A stretch of 64,000 bases of DNA from Bacteroides ovatus (lineage in GTDB: Bacteria > Bacteroidota > Bacteroidia > Bacteroidales > Bacteroidaceae): the NCBI GenBank assembly GCA_030844565.1, contig JAUUNK010000003.1:32979-96978 (forward strand), in the 5' to 3' direction. The notes below the pieces were generated by a model. The model saw only the letters and a list, made by a program, of their open reading frames with translations. It ran no database searches and was not told the origin of the DNA. Each line of letters begins with the position of its first letter. Position 1 is the stretch's first letter. The translations under genes were made by a program, and so were the position numbers. Below are positions 55,206 through 64,000 of the stretch, piece by piece.

Positions 55206-56144
55206 ATGAATGAACTCATCCAAGCTATTAACGAGCTGAAAAAAGAAAAGAATGCCATTATTCTGGGGCACTACTACCAGAAGGGTGAAATACAGGATAT
55301 AGCCGATTACGTAGGCGACAGCCTTGCGCTGGCTCAGTGGGCGGCGAAGACGGAGGCGGACATTATTGTGATGTGCGGTGTTCATTTCATGGGTGAAACG
55401 GCGAAGGTGCTTTGCCCGGAAAAGAAAGTACTGGTTCCGGATATGAATGCAGGGTGTTCGTTGGCAGACAGTTGCCCGGCGGAAGAGTTTGCCCGGTTTG
55501 TGGGAGAACATCCCGGATATACCGTTATTTCTTACGTTAACACGACAGCTGCGGTGAAAGCTGTGACAGATGTGGTGGTGACTTCTACCAATGCAAGGCA
55601 GATTGTGGAAAGTTTCCCCCCGGAAGAAAAGATAATCTTTGGACCGGACCGCAACCTGGGAAATTATATTAATGCCGTAACGGGAAGAAATATGCTGCTA
55701 TGGGACGGTGCTTGTCACGTGCATGAACAGTTCTCGGTGGAGAAGATTGTGGAACTGAAAGCTGAATACCCCGATGCAGTGGTGCTGGCCCATCCTGAAT
55801 GCAAAAGCGTAGTGCTGAAGTTGGCGGATGTCGTAGGGTCTACAGCTGCTTTACTAAAGTATGCAGTGAACCATCCCGAAAAGAAATACATCGTAGCCAC
55901 TGAATCGGGTATCTTGCATGAGATGAAGAAGAAATGTCCCGATACGTTGTTTATCCCCGCTCCTCCCAATGATAGCACCTGCGGATGTAACGAGTGTAGC
56001 TTCATGCGGTTGAACACGCTGGAGAAGCTGTATGAATGTCTTAAGAATGAATCTCCTGAAATTATTGTAGATCCGGAGATTGCTGCGAAAGCAGTGAAAC
56101 CTATCCAACGAATGCTGGAAATCTCTGCTAAACTGGGGTTATAA
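55206..56144 (+). CDS. nadA: Quinolinate synthase A
   Basis: A 312-residue cytoplasmic enzyme of NAD biosynthesis. It condenses iminoaspartate with dihydroxyacetone phosphate to quinolinate at a [4Fe-4S] cluster. Cluster ligands are expected at C84 (N-A-G-C-S), C170 (D-G-A-C-H) and one of C259/C261/C264 (C-G-C-N-E-C). Other signatures are 'LGHYYQKGEIQDIADYVGDS', 'VMCGVHFMGETAK' and 'ATESGILHEM'. Length is normal for the family. nadB and nadC are not adjacent in this window. Confidence 0.96.
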   Translation: MNELIQAINELKKEKNAIILGHYYQKGEIQDIADYVGDSLALAQWAAKTEADIIVMCGVHFMGETAKVLCPEKKVLVPDMNAGCSLADSCPAEEFARFVGEHPGYTVISYVNTTAAVKAVTDVVVTSTNARQIVESFPPEEKIIFGPDRNLGNYINAVTGRNMLLWDGACHVHEQFSVEKIVELKAEYPDAVVLAHPECKSVVLKLADVVGSTAALLKYAVNHPEKKYIVATESGILHEMKKKCPDTLFIPAPPNDSTCGCNECSFMRLNTLEKLYECLKNESPEIIVDPEIAAKAVKPIQRMLEISAKLGL

Positions 56145-56181
56145 TCGAGAGTATGCCGCGGAGAAAAGCGGATCAATCATA

Positions 56182-57231
56182 CTAAATACTCCGAATATCT
56201 ATGCCCGGTATGGAAAGAATAAAACTACTGCCTAATAGCATAGACGGAGTATTATATCCGCTTTTTCCATGAACGTTCAAACAATATTCTGCAATCCGTA
56301 TCCCTGTTATGGCGGTTAATTGATAAACATTGGGTGTAGACATTGTCATTTCCACTTTGTCGCCGTCCGGAACTTGGGCTTCTCCCCAGAATTGCCCTCT
56401 TTCCGTTTCACGCGCTTGTTCATCGGGACCTTTCTTCACAAAAAGGCTCACCAGTTTTTTGGTTAACTTCTGCCCGAAACCGGTGTTCAGCACTCCTTTA
56501 ACCGGATTGGTCAAGCGTGCCATATAAATGGCACTTTTGGGCATTGCCATATAAACCACTCCGTCGGGAACGTGAGTGGATATTCCGGCTGTAAAGACAT
56601 CACCCCAAGGAATGGTGACTGCCCATTGCGGTTTATTCTGAAAAGGAATCTTACGTATGCGGAAAGCGTTGGGAACTCTTTTGAGCCGGTTGTTTTCCCG
56701 GATAAGACCTCCTTTGCCGAAACTTTCGATGGATGTTTTCACTGTGCCGATACTCGGACTCGTGCCGAAAGAGAAAGCCAAATCGAGCCTTGTGGCAGTG
56801 GGCAACTTCTCTTTCAACATAGCTGCCAGACAGTCGGTCGGTACAATATCCGTTCCTACGCCGGGCATGACAATAATGTTTCTCTTACGGGCTTCATCAT
56901 CCAACGCATAGCACTTTCTGAAAACTTCTATTTCGCCTGTTATGTCGAGGTAATGCACCTGTTGTTCAAGGCAGGCTTTAACAAGAATCTCTGCCGTGGC
57001 GGAAAAGGGGCCTGCACAATTCAGCAGGACGCTGATATCCTGCAAATAGTTTCCTGCCTCCTGAACGCCGAATGCCCGGTATTCCAAGTTCAATTCTCCG
57101 GCAAGCGGCTTTAATTTTTCAGCACCGCGTCCGGCTATAACCGGCTTAAGACCTTGTTTTACGGCTTCACGTACCATCAATTCGCCGGTATAACCGTAAG
57201 CACCGTATATCATTAATCTATTTTCTTTCAT
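56182..57231 (-). CDS. Saccharopine dehydrogenase-like NAD(P)-binding oxidoreductase
   Basis: A 349-residue cytoplasmic protein. The N-terminal Rossmann motif is G-A-Y-G-Y-T-G, followed by 'VLLNCAGPFSATAEILVKAC' and 'HYLDITGE', as in saccharopine dehydrogenase and trans-acting enoyl reductase proteins. The C-terminal half is the substrate domain. No lysine-pathway partner is adjacent, so a role in lysine metabolism is not supported; the substrate is unknown. It converges on nadA with a 37-bp gap. Confidence 0.8.
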   Translation of the reverse strand: MKENRLMIYGAYGYTGELMVREAVKQGLKPVIAGRGAEKLKPLAGELNLEYRAFGVQEAGNYLQDISVLLNCAGPFSATAEILVKACLEQQVHYLDITGEIEVFRKCYALDDEARKRNIIVMPGVGTDIVPTDCLAAMLKEKLPTATRLDLAFSFGTSPSIGTVKTSIESFGKGGLIRENNRLKRVPNAFRIRKIPFQNKPQWAVTIPWGDVFTAGISTHVPDGVVYMAMPKSAIYMARLTNPVKGVLNTGFGQKLTKKLVSLFVKKGPDEQARETERGQFWGEAQVPDGDKVEMTMSTPNVYQLTAITGIRIAEYCLNVHGKSGYNTPSMLLGSSFILSIPGIDIRSI

Positions 57232-57345
57232 ATCTTTTTAAGTATATAGGGTTATTAATATAGCTGAAGCTATGGATGAGGTTATAACAACACAGCCCTG
57301 TCAATCTTTTCATCCATTTACATTTTTTATCCAAAAGCAGGAGAA

Positions 57346-57382
57346 GATTTCAATGAATTGATTTCAACGGGGTGATTTCAAT
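57346..57382. repeat. Three copies of GATTTCAA at 14-bp period across TolC stop
   Basis: GATTTCAAT/C occurs at 57346, 57360 and 57374, each 14 bp apart. The array straddles the stop codon of the TolC-like gene (57364-57366). It is probably a small slippage repeat that could shift the C-terminus; no function is evident. Confidence 0.6.
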
Positions 57383-58767
57383 CCACCGATTGCCTTCAGA
57401 TATTTCGTATAAGACATTCGTTGTTTTGAACGCGCTTCCACCAAGTCGAACTGAGCCTTCTGCCAGAGAGCTTGCGTCTCCAGATAGTCTGCCAACGTCT
57501 CCATGCCGACTTGATAACGGTTGCCGCTTCCCGTGCGGTTTTCTTCCGCCTGCATCAAAGACTTTTGAGTCAATGCCACTTCCAGAACCGATTCGTCATA
57601 GTCGTTAATGGCTTGCATCAACTCCAGTTCCATTTGCCGGGATACATCTTCCAATTGATTAGCCGCCATTTCCACTTCACGCCGGGCCGCTGAAACCTTT
57701 CGTCTGCCTTCTCCCCAATTGAACAGGGGGATGTTGACCGATATTCCACCCATAAAAGAAGGTTTGGAGAAAAGGTTGCTGTTGTTCACTTCCACTCCAT
57801 GCGTATAGTTGTAAGATACTGTGGCAGCTACCTGCGGCAGAAAGTCGCTTCGTGTCAAAGCAACATTTTGTTTTTTCAATTCGATTTGCTGCTGCAACAT
57901 TCCGTATTCGGGACGGGCGGAGATACCGGATGACTGTACGGAAAGCAGGTCTGTTTCCTCGAAATTATACCGGAGGGAGATACTTTCGGTATTCATCGGC
58001 AAACCGATGTGATAACACAGATTCATGCGGGCAAGGCGCAATCTGTTTTGAGACTGCCGGAGTTTCAGTTCCGCTTCGTTGAGCCTGACCTGTACTTTGA
58101 GCAGGTCGTTTTTACTCTTCATTCCGGCTTGATAAGCATTCTCCATCTGCCGGTGGAATTCAGCAAGCACCTCTTTATACTTGACCGCGCTGCGGACCAG
58201 TTCTTCCACCTTTATATAATTGAAAAAAGCTTCATCGACGTTGACAATGACCTCCGCTTCCATCTTCTGCGTATTCAGGTTCGCTATATTCGCAGCTATC
58301 TTCGCCATCCGGACGGATGCTTGGATTTTCCCTCCCATATAAAGAGGCTGCCGGGCGGAAAGTCCCGCCGAATATATCGACTTCATATTGAAATCCAATT
58401 TCGTATCGGGCATATAAGCATACTCTTTAAAGAGAGGTGTTCCGTCAGGATTGATTGCCGAGATATTAGGTTCCAAAGCTCCGGTGGCAGGGTTGGGAAC
58501 AAACGTAGGCAGATAACCTCCGGGAAGGGTAAAGGATGATTCTCCACCGGAATAGAGATACTGTCCTGTGAGGAAAAACTTAGGCAGGCGGTTCGTTTTG
58601 TATGCCTGCAAGTTATCCTGTGCCACACCGTGTTGAAGAGCGGCATTGCGGAGGTTACGATTCTGTTCGAGCGCCATACGGCGGCAGTCGTCGAGTGTCA
58701 ACGGCTGTGCGGAGGCGGTAGCGAAAATGCCTTGAAGGCAGATTATATAGACTAAAAGACGTTTCAT
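57364..58767 (-). CDS. TolC-family outer-membrane efflux protein
   Basis: A 467-residue exported protein (signal ends near A-S-A-Q-P). It has the two repeated outer-membrane-efflux domains with long heptad-rich helices ('EELVRSAVKYKEVLAEFHRQ', 'LNEAELKLRQSQNRLRLARM', 'LTQKSLMQAEENRTGSG'). It forms the outer-membrane channel of the RND pump encoded just upstream; its start overlaps the transporter stop by 4 bp. It is the last gene of the three-gene efflux operon. Confidence 0.93.
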   Translation of the reverse strand: MKRLLVYIICLQGIFATASAQPLTLDDCRRMALEQNRNLRNAALQHGVAQDNLQAYKTNRLPKFFLTGQYLYSGGESSFTLPGGYLPTFVPNPATGALEPNISAINPDGTPLFKEYAYMPDTKLDFNMKSIYSAGLSARQPLYMGGKIQASVRMAKIAANIANLNTQKMEAEVIVNVDEAFFNYIKVEELVRSAVKYKEVLAEFHRQMENAYQAGMKSKNDLLKVQVRLNEAELKLRQSQNRLRLARMNLCYHIGLPMNTESISLRYNFEETDLLSVQSSGISARPEYGMLQQQIELKKQNVALTRSDFLPQVAATVSYNYTHGVEVNNSNLFSKPSFMGGISVNIPLFNWGEGRRKVSAARREVEMAANQLEDVSRQMELELMQAINDYDESVLEVALTQKSLMQAEENRTGSGNRYQVGMETLADYLETQALWQKAQFDLVEARSKQRMSYTKYLKAIGGLKSPR

Positions 58768-61700
58768 TTAATTCTTATTTTAAACAGGATGGAATAAAAA
58801 ACGGGAATAAATATCAGCGTGACGAGTGTTCCCAGTAACAGGCCTCCCATAATGGTAGCGGCAAGCGAACCGAACATGTCGTCGGGCAATAGCGGTATCA
58901 TGCCGAGAATGGTGGTAAGCGATGCCATCATTACCGGACGAAACCGGGTTGCCGAACTGTCCAGCAATGCTTGTACCGGCGGCACGCCTTGGCGGATACG
59001 TACGTTTATCTCGTCCATCAACACCACGCCGTTTTTAATCATCATGCCGATAAGCCCCAGCAGGCCGCAGATAGCGACAAAACCGAATGCTTTGCCCGCA
59101 ATCCCTACGCCGAAAACAGCTCCGACAAAAAGGAGCGGCGTGCAAAAGATGATGATAAGCGGTTTGCGGTAATCCTTAAAAAGCATAATCAAAATACCTA
59201 TCATCAGTACGACTGCCAACGGCAGATTGGCGAAAAGGTATTGGAGGGATTCGTTTTCCGCTTTATGCTCGCCTTCCCAAGAGAGTGTATAACCTTCGGG
59301 GAGCGGGATGGCTTCTACCGCCTGCATAATCTCTTGACGGGCTTCTTCCGCACCTGCGGACGGAACGTTGTTGGCTTGGGCACGCATGGCACGCTGACCG
59401 TTGTAGCGTATCACCAACGGGTCTTCCCATGTGAGGTGGATACCTTTTGTGGTCTGGCTCAAAGGGGTGGTGGCAAGACTGGAAGCAATTACTTCTTCTT
59501 CTGAAACCGCACCGGTCATCAACCCCTGAATAGTTTGCTTGTCCATCCCATTCAGGGAGGGCAACAGGGAGAATACCGGAGCGTTTTCCAATGCTTCAAT
59601 CGGACGGCCGTCTTTATCGACGCATTTCACCTGAATGGTCTGGGCGACTGTTCCGTCGTAGATTTTATTTACGGGAATGCCGTCTGTGGAAGCAAGCAAC
59701 GATAAGCCTACATCCTGACGGGAGAGTCCGGCACGGCGGGCTACGGGTTGGTTATAATCCACTTCCAGTACCGCCCTTTTCGGTTCCCAGTCGGATGTGA
59801 CGAGCATAAGCTTGTCGCTCCGTTCCATAATGGCTTGCGTCCGGGCAGTCAGTTCGGAGAGGACAGCCGGGTCTGGCCCGGTGAACATGGCTTCAACGGG
59901 ATATTTGCTATACATTAGATTGTAACGCTTCACGCGCACATACGCTTGCGGATAATGCCGGAGCAGATATTCCTGAATCTCCTGCACTGCCGCTACCAAA
60001 TCTTCCTGCGAGGTGAAATCAACAATCAGGTCGCCATACGCCAACGAGGGAGTCGCCATGTTGCGTACCAGATTGTAACGGCTTGGCGTAGCACCTACCG
60101 AAGCTGTGACATGGCGGATGTCCGGACGTGAAAGCAGGTAGGCCGAGATAGACATCAGGTCTGCTTCCGTACGGGTGCTGTTGCTGCCTTCGGGAAGTTT
60201 ATATTCGATATAGAGCTGGTCGTAGTTCATATCAGGGAAAAAGCTTTGCGGAAGTTTGGTGTAAACCCATACGCTTAATCCTACCAGCAGAAAAGCCCCG
60301 ACAGTAGTTGCCGTCCGGTAATGGAGACACCAGCCGAGCATTTTGTAGAGTGCTTTATAAAACGGGCCGTTGAACTGATCCTTTTTTTGTTTGGGAGCTT
60401 TCAGCATACCTTTTGCTTGCAGGGGAACCATGATGAGTGATAAGATCCAACTCAACAAGAGGGAAACAGCCAACACTACAAAGAGGTCGCGAATATACAC
60501 TCCCGTCGTGTCCGGCGAGAGAAAGAGCGGGAAGAATGCCAGAATGGCGATGAGCGTAGCCCCCAGCAGAGGCATGGCAGTGCGGCGGCCAATGTCCGTC
60601 AGTGCTTTCGACTGTAATCTTCCTTTAGCACGGTCAATTAAAATACCGTCCACAATCACAATTGCATTATCTACCAGCATGCCCATTGCCAGAATAAAAG
60701 CGGCAAGAGATACCCGTTGCAGGGTTCCACCGAGAAGTTTCAGAAACAACAGCGATCCGAGCACCGTCACCACCAAGGTGATGCCAAGCAACACACCGCT
60801 CCTGAATCCCATAGCAAACATCAGAACAACCACTACGATAACAACCGATTCTATCAGATTGACAATAAAATCACCGATAGCATCGCTCACTTTTTCCGGC
60901 TGAAAGAATATCTTGTTATATTCGATTCCTACAGGCAAGGAGCTATCGCGTAGCCCGGCGAGCTTTTCCTCCACCTTTTTGCCGAGTTTCACAATATCGG
61001 TCCCGCTAAAGGCGGAAATACCTATTCCTACCGCCGGCTTTTTATCATAAAACAGGGCGTTCCGCACGGGTTCCGCATATCCGGTGGTGACGGAGGCAAT
61101 ATCACGCAGCCGCATCTGATCGTTTTCATGTCCTTGAATCAACATGTTTTCTATATCTTCTACCGTCCGGTATTTATCGTTTACGGCTACCCGCAAACGC
61201 ATATCGCCGCTTTCGTAATAGCCGGAATAGATGGTTTGATTCTGCCCCTGAATGGTTTGCAACACTTCGGCGGGCGACACACCGAGATTGGCCATGCGGT
61301 CTTCATAAATGGAAATGTTGATAACAGGTTCCATTACGCCGTAGAGTTCTACTTTCGAGATGCCTTTGATGGTCTGCACTTCTCGCTTTATCAGTTCGGC
61401 ATATTGCGAAAGTTCTTTGTTGGTGAAACCATCTGATGTGAGAGCGTAGAACATGCCGAACACATCGCCGTAGTCGTCTACCACCAGGCTGGTATTCGCT
61501 TCCGGCGGGAGTTGCGAGCGGATGTCACCCACCTTGCGGCGCAGCATATCCCAATGCTGTTCGATTTCATCTTCCGGCAGAGTCGTTTCCAGCGTAACGG
61601 TGATGAGGGATAAATCAGCAGACGACTGGCTTTCCACTTTGTCAATGCTATTCATCGAACGGATAGCCTTTTCAATCGGATCGGTTACTTGCAGCTCTAC

Positions 61701-61874
61701 TTCATGCGGGGAAGCTCCGGGATAGGTGGTCATTACAATTGCTTCCTTCACTTTGATAGCAGGATCTTCGAGTTTACTCATTTGGTCGTAAGACATCACG
61801 CCTCCTACCACCAGAATGGCTACGATGAAATATACCAGCTTGCTATTGGCAAGCGCCCATTTACCGAAATTCAT
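58764..61874 (-). CDS. RND efflux transporter, inner-membrane permease
   Basis: A 1036-residue proton-driven RND permease with 12 expected membrane helices and two large periplasmic domains. It shows 'TTYPGASPHEVELQVTDPIE' in the first porter domain and the TM4 proton-relay motif 'GMLVDNAIVIVDG' (one Asp, then Asn). A second repeat has 'GLIGMMIKNGVVLMDEI' and 'GGLLLGTLVTLIFIPVFY'. It is closest to HAE-type multidrug pumps by pattern, but drugs, bile salts or metals cannot be told apart here. It overlaps both neighbours by 4 bp. Confidence 0.95.
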   Translation of the reverse strand: MNFGKWALANSKLVYFIVAILVVGGVMSYDQMSKLEDPAIKVKEAIVMTTYPGASPHEVELQVTDPIEKAIRSMNSIDKVESQSSADLSLITVTLETTLPEDEIEQHWDMLRRKVGDIRSQLPPEANTSLVVDDYGDVFGMFYALTSDGFTNKELSQYAELIKREVQTIKGISKVELYGVMEPVINISIYEDRMANLGVSPAEVLQTIQGQNQTIYSGYYESGDMRLRVAVNDKYRTVEDIENMLIQGHENDQMRLRDIASVTTGYAEPVRNALFYDKKPAVGIGISAFSGTDIVKLGKKVEEKLAGLRDSSLPVGIEYNKIFFQPEKVSDAIGDFIVNLIESVVIVVVVLMFAMGFRSGVLLGITLVVTVLGSLLFLKLLGGTLQRVSLAAFILAMGMLVDNAIVIVDGILIDRAKGRLQSKALTDIGRRTAMPLLGATLIAILAFFPLFLSPDTTGVYIRDLFVVLAVSLLLSWILSLIMVPLQAKGMLKAPKQKKDQFNGPFYKALYKMLGWCLHYRTATTVGAFLLVGLSVWVYTKLPQSFFPDMNYDQLYIEYKLPEGSNSTRTEADLMSISAYLLSRPDIRHVTASVGATPSRYNLVRNMATPSLAYGDLIVDFTSQEDLVAAVQEIQEYLLRHYPQAYVRVKRYNLMYSKYPVEAMFTGPDPAVLSELTARTQAIMERSDKLMLVTSDWEPKRAVLEVDYNQPVARRAGLSRQDVGLSLLASTDGIPVNKIYDGTVAQTIQVKCVDKDGRPIEALENAPVFSLLPSLNGMDKQTIQGLMTGAVSEEEVIASSLATTPLSQTTKGIHLTWEDPLVIRYNGQRAMRAQANNVPSAGAEEARQEIMQAVEAIPLPEGYTLSWEGEHKAENESLQYLFANLPLAVVLMIGILIMLFKDYRKPLIIIFCTPLLFVGAVFGVGIAGKAFGFVAICGLLGLIGMMIKNGVVLMDEINVRIRQGVPPVQALLDSSATRFRPVMMASLTTILGMIPLLPDDMFGSLAATIMGGLLLGTLVTLIFIPVFYSILFKIRIK

Positions 61875-62902
61875 AACACACCTCCTGCATTGGTTCCGGA
61901 TTTTGCGGGCAATCTTTTCACGCGTTGTCCTTCGTTCAGGGTATGAATGCCACGGCTGATAATGAGTTCTCCTTCGTTCAGTCCTTCTACAAAGACTGTT
62001 CCGTCATTCTTTATTTCGCGCACTTTCACCGCTTTGCGCACAGCTCTGCCGTTATCCGTTATCCACACGCTGTCTCCTGATAAAGCGGTAAAAGGAATGC
62101 GCATCAGGCGTGTACCTTCCGCTTCATAAAGGATAGTCACCATCGCCGTCATGCCGGGAGTCACTGGGGAAGCTTCCCGAATGCGGAACGTGGCAGTATA
62201 CAACTGGTTTAAATTAGCTTTCCGGTTGATGCCTGCCAATTCCAATTCAAAAGTACGGTCGGGAAAACCATCAATGGTGGCGGTAGCTTTCATATACTCG
62301 CCGCGCCGGATGAAATCTGCGGTGGGAATATGAATCTCTATTTCCGGACTTTCCGTAGAGACAATAGAAACGACTGCCAGCCCTGCACTGACCGTTTCAC
62401 CTACATCAAACAGTTTCTTTTGAATATATCCGTCGAAGGGAGCGACCAGGCGGGTGTAGGACAAAGCATTGCGGTGAGCTTCCAGTTTCGCTGTGATTTG
62501 TTTTAATCCGTAGATTGCCTTATCATACTCGTTGGGCGTCACGCTTTTCTTCTCGTAAAGCTCGACAATCCGGCCGGCTTCGGCATGGATACGATTATAT
62601 TCCGCTTCGGTGGCGGCAAGTTGTGTGCGGTAGTCGCGGTCGTCCAGGCGGGCAATGACTGTCCCCCGTCGAACGAACTGCCCCTGCGTTACATCCATTC
62701 CGGCAATCTGTCCTGCCACCCGGAAGGCGACATCGGCTTCCGAAGCCGCCTTCACCCGTCCGGAAAACCGGGACTGCGTGACAGCACTTCCCGCTGCTTT
62801 CACTGTATCGCATTGCACGTAGCGTGCATACTCTTCTTTTGATGTACCTCCCGCGCATCCTGCCAACAAAGCTAGGAGAGGTAATAGCATTATTTTATTC
62901 AT
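61871..62902 (-). CDS. RND efflux membrane-fusion (adaptor) lipoprotein
   Basis: A 343-residue periplasmic adaptor with lipobox L-A-G-C. The family order is visible: a barrel-sandwich/lipoyl strand 'RVKAASEADVAFRVAGQIAG', a helical hairpin ('AATEAEYNRIHAEAGRIVEL'), the second lipoyl half 'RLVAPFDGYIQKKLFDVGE', and a beta-barrel 'VTPGMTAMVTI'. It links the RND permease to TolC. It is the first gene of the operon. A -7 box (complement of 62929-62936, TACCTTTG) lies 26 bp upstream. An AraC regulator is transcribed divergently. Confidence 0.94.
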   Translation of the reverse strand: MNKIMLLPLLALLAGCAGGTSKEEYARYVQCDTVKAAGSAVTQSRFSGRVKAASEADVAFRVAGQIAGMDVTQGQFVRRGTVIARLDDRDYRTQLAATEAEYNRIHAEAGRIVELYEKKSVTPNEYDKAIYGLKQITAKLEAHRNALSYTRLVAPFDGYIQKKLFDVGETVSAGLAVVSIVSTESPEIEIHIPTADFIRRGEYMKATATIDGFPDRTFELELAGINRKANLNQLYTATFRIREASPVTPGMTAMVTILYEAEGTRLMRIPFTALSGDSVWITDNGRAVRKAVKVREIKNDGTVFVEGLNEGELIISRGIHTLNEGQRVKRLPAKSGTNAGGVL

Positions 62903-62928
62903 ATAGAGTGATATTTAAATTTCCGCTG

Positions 62929-62936
62929 CAAAGGTA
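62929..62936 (-). promoter_or_regulatory. -7 box of efflux operon
   Basis: The minus-strand sequence TACCTTTG matches TAnnTTTG. No -33 element is visible, which suggests dependence on an activator, plausibly the divergent AraC protein. Confidence 0.5.
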
Positions 62937-63000
62937 GGAGGAGTATAAAGGAGAAAAAAGTTGTGTGTTGAGTATAAAATGTTCAGATTGTAGTATTTCT

Positions 63001-63031
63001 TTTGAGATGCATTGTATTTTTCCTATTTTTG
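63001..63031 (+). promoter_or_regulatory. Consensus promoter of AraC regulator gene
   Basis: TTTG (63001-63004), a 19-bp spacer and TATTTTTG (63024-63031) form a full Bacteroides promoter. The ATG at 63039 lies only 7 bp past the -7 box, so the mRNA is predicted to be leaderless or nearly so. The upstream in-frame TTG at 63012 falls inside the promoter and is rejected as start. Confidence 0.7.
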
Positions 63032-63038
63032 TATTCAA

Positions 63039-63884
63039 ATGAAGAATTATAGTCCTCTATTTATCGGTGATGCCGAATCGACATGCAAGGATCTGAATAT
63101 AACGGATATGCCTGTGCGTCTGGAACAGGGTGGAGTGTTTCTCTGCCAGCGTGGTCATGCAGATATTGTTATTGACCTCAAGCAGTATCATATTACGGCG
63201 GGTGATATCGTGGTCGCCTTTCCCTATACGGTGATTCAGACAATGGATTATAGCGAAGACTTTGAGGGAAGTGCTTTGAGGGCGGATGTGAGTTTCTTCG
63301 CGTCCATTCAAATTCCGGAGAAGTCGTCTTACTATTTGTATATGATGGAAAATCCCTGCATCTCGCTGCGGGAAGAAGAATGGAGTAAGATTGTCGCACT
63401 TCACGACAGATTGCTCAGCGAGCATGCCGAGGAACAACATCCGTTGCGTCGGGAGATAGATGAGTGTATGATGAAGATTATTGCTTATGAGATAATTGCT
63501 ATCTACCTCAAACGCAAGCCGCTCACCCAGCAAGCCCGTTCGCGTAATGAAAGAATCTTTCAAGAGTTTATCTATTCGCTCTTTAATAACTACCATGTTC
63601 ACAGGTCGCTGGAGTTTTATGCCACGGAACAGTCTATTACGCCGCGGCATTTGTCGATGATTGTAAAGCAGATGTCGGGACAGACGGCGGGAGAATGGAT
63701 TATCAGTTGTACGGTTATGAATATCAAATCGAAGTTGCAGAATAAGGGCCTGTCTATCAAAGAGATTTCCGATGAGATGAATTTTCCTAATCCGTCTTTC
63801 TTTTCGCAATACTTTAAAAAGTATGCGGGGGTGACTCCTACGGAATATCGTAAAAATATAGTAGCAAGCGAGAAGCGGGATTGA
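63039..63884 (+). CDS. AraC-family transcriptional regulator
   Basis: 281 residues from ATG 63039. The N-terminal ~150 residues form a cupin-like AraC ligand-binding domain ('GGVFLCQRGHADIVIDLKQ', 'HITAGDIVVAFP'). The C-terminal ~100 residues are the double HTH ('HRSLEFYATEQSITPRHLSM', 'SIKEISDEMNFPNPSFFSQY', 'YAGVTPTEYRKN'). It is divergent from the RND efflux operon, so local control of the pump is likely. The inducer is unknown. Confidence 0.92.
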   Translation: MKNYSPLFIGDAESTCKDLNITDMPVRLEQGGVFLCQRGHADIVIDLKQYHITAGDIVVAFPYTVIQTMDYSEDFEGSALRADVSFFASIQIPEKSSYYLYMMENPCISLREEEWSKIVALHDRLLSEHAEEQHPLRREIDECMMKIIAYEIIAIYLKRKPLTQQARSRNERIFQEFIYSLFNNYHVHRSLEFYATEQSITPRHLSMIVKQMSGQTAGEWIISCTVMNIKSKLQNKGLSIKEISDEMNFPNPSFFSQYFKKYAGVTPTEYRKNIVASEKRD

Positions 63885-63915
63885 TTCTTTGCAAAAATCT
63901 GGTAATATAGCCATG

Positions 63916-63950
63916 AAAGATAAGTTTATTGAAAAAACTATTATCTTTTT
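63916..63950. terminator. Bidirectional terminator at right end
   Basis: AAAGATAAGTTT (63916-63927) pairs with AAAC-TA-TTATCTTT (63935-63948) around a short A-rich loop and is followed by Ts. It serves the AraC gene and, on the other strand, overlaps the stop codon of the gene at the edge. Confidence 0.6.
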
Positions 63951-64000
63951 AAATAATATTTTACTATTACCGGATTATCTTCTTCTGTCAATTGTTCCAT
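63941..64000 (-). CDS. C-terminal fragment of an unidentified gene
   Basis: The minus strand is open from the window edge to a TAA at 63941-63943, encoding 19 residues ending K-Y-Y-L-K-R. The rest of the gene lies to the right of the window. Too little is present to name it. It is supported mainly by its ending at a convergent terminator. Confidence 0.4.
   Translation of the reverse strand: MEQLTEEDNPVIVKYYLKR

Overview
The window looks like chromosomal DNA from a gut Bacteroides or close relative. The evidence is three SusC/SusD pairs, two giant hybrid two-component regulators (HTCS), one SusR-like regulator, many signal-peptide glycoside hydrolases, and promoters of the Bacteroidota type (-7 box TAnnTTTG, sometimes with a -33 TTTG). 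I see no tRNA, rRNA, insertion sequence, prophage or CRISPR array. About the first 50 kb is polysaccharide-utilization loci (PULs). The last 13 kb holds housekeeping and efflux genes.

Layout. (1) 1-2996: tail of an operon entering from the left, with a short SusE-domain lipoprotein and a GH31 enzyme. (2) 3120-21551: PUL A. An HTCS (minus strand) diverges from GH31-GH76, followed by GH3 with a PA14 domain, an IPT/NHL surface lipoprotein, SusC, SusD and a DUF1735-type lipoprotein. The GH31 and GH3 upstream regions share a direct-repeat motif that is probably the HTCS operator. The substrate is an unresolved glycan; GH31 and GH76 suggest alpha-linked gluco- or manno-configured bonds. (3) 21538-30989: a second HTCS (minus) diverging from a SusC/SusD pair with no enzyme of its own. 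(4) 31182-50397: PUL B. A SusR-like regulator, GH3, SusC, SusD, a LamG lipoprotein and two tandem GH144 enzymes form a beta-1,2-glucan system. It continues into a sulfatase-family enzyme, a GH43-like enzyme with a discoidin domain, a serine esterase and a metallophosphoesterase. The last four could remove substituents, which suggests a decorated beta-1,2-glucan, perhaps bacterial osmoregulated periplasmic glucan; this is inference. (5) 50595-64000: a radical SAM protein, an HHH/beta-barrel outer-membrane protein, a DUF4294 protein, a SpoU rRNA/tRNA methylase, nadA, a saccharopine dehydrogenase-like oxidoreductase, and a three-gene RND efflux operon with a divergent AraC regulator. The C-terminal end of one more minus-strand gene lies at the right edge.

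How the genes probably work together: surface lipoproteins (SusD, IPT/NHL, LamG, lipidated GH144 and GH76) capture and cut glycan, SusC imports oligosaccharides, and periplasmic GH31, GH3, GH144 and accessory hydrolases finish them. The periplasmic sensor domains of the HTCS and SusR-like proteins read the products and switch on the operons. Non-coding structure of note includes a nine-unit, 11-bp tandem array upstream of the PUL B susC promoter, an intrinsic terminator embedded in the 3' coding end of the second HTCS, and several perfect inverted repeats between operons.
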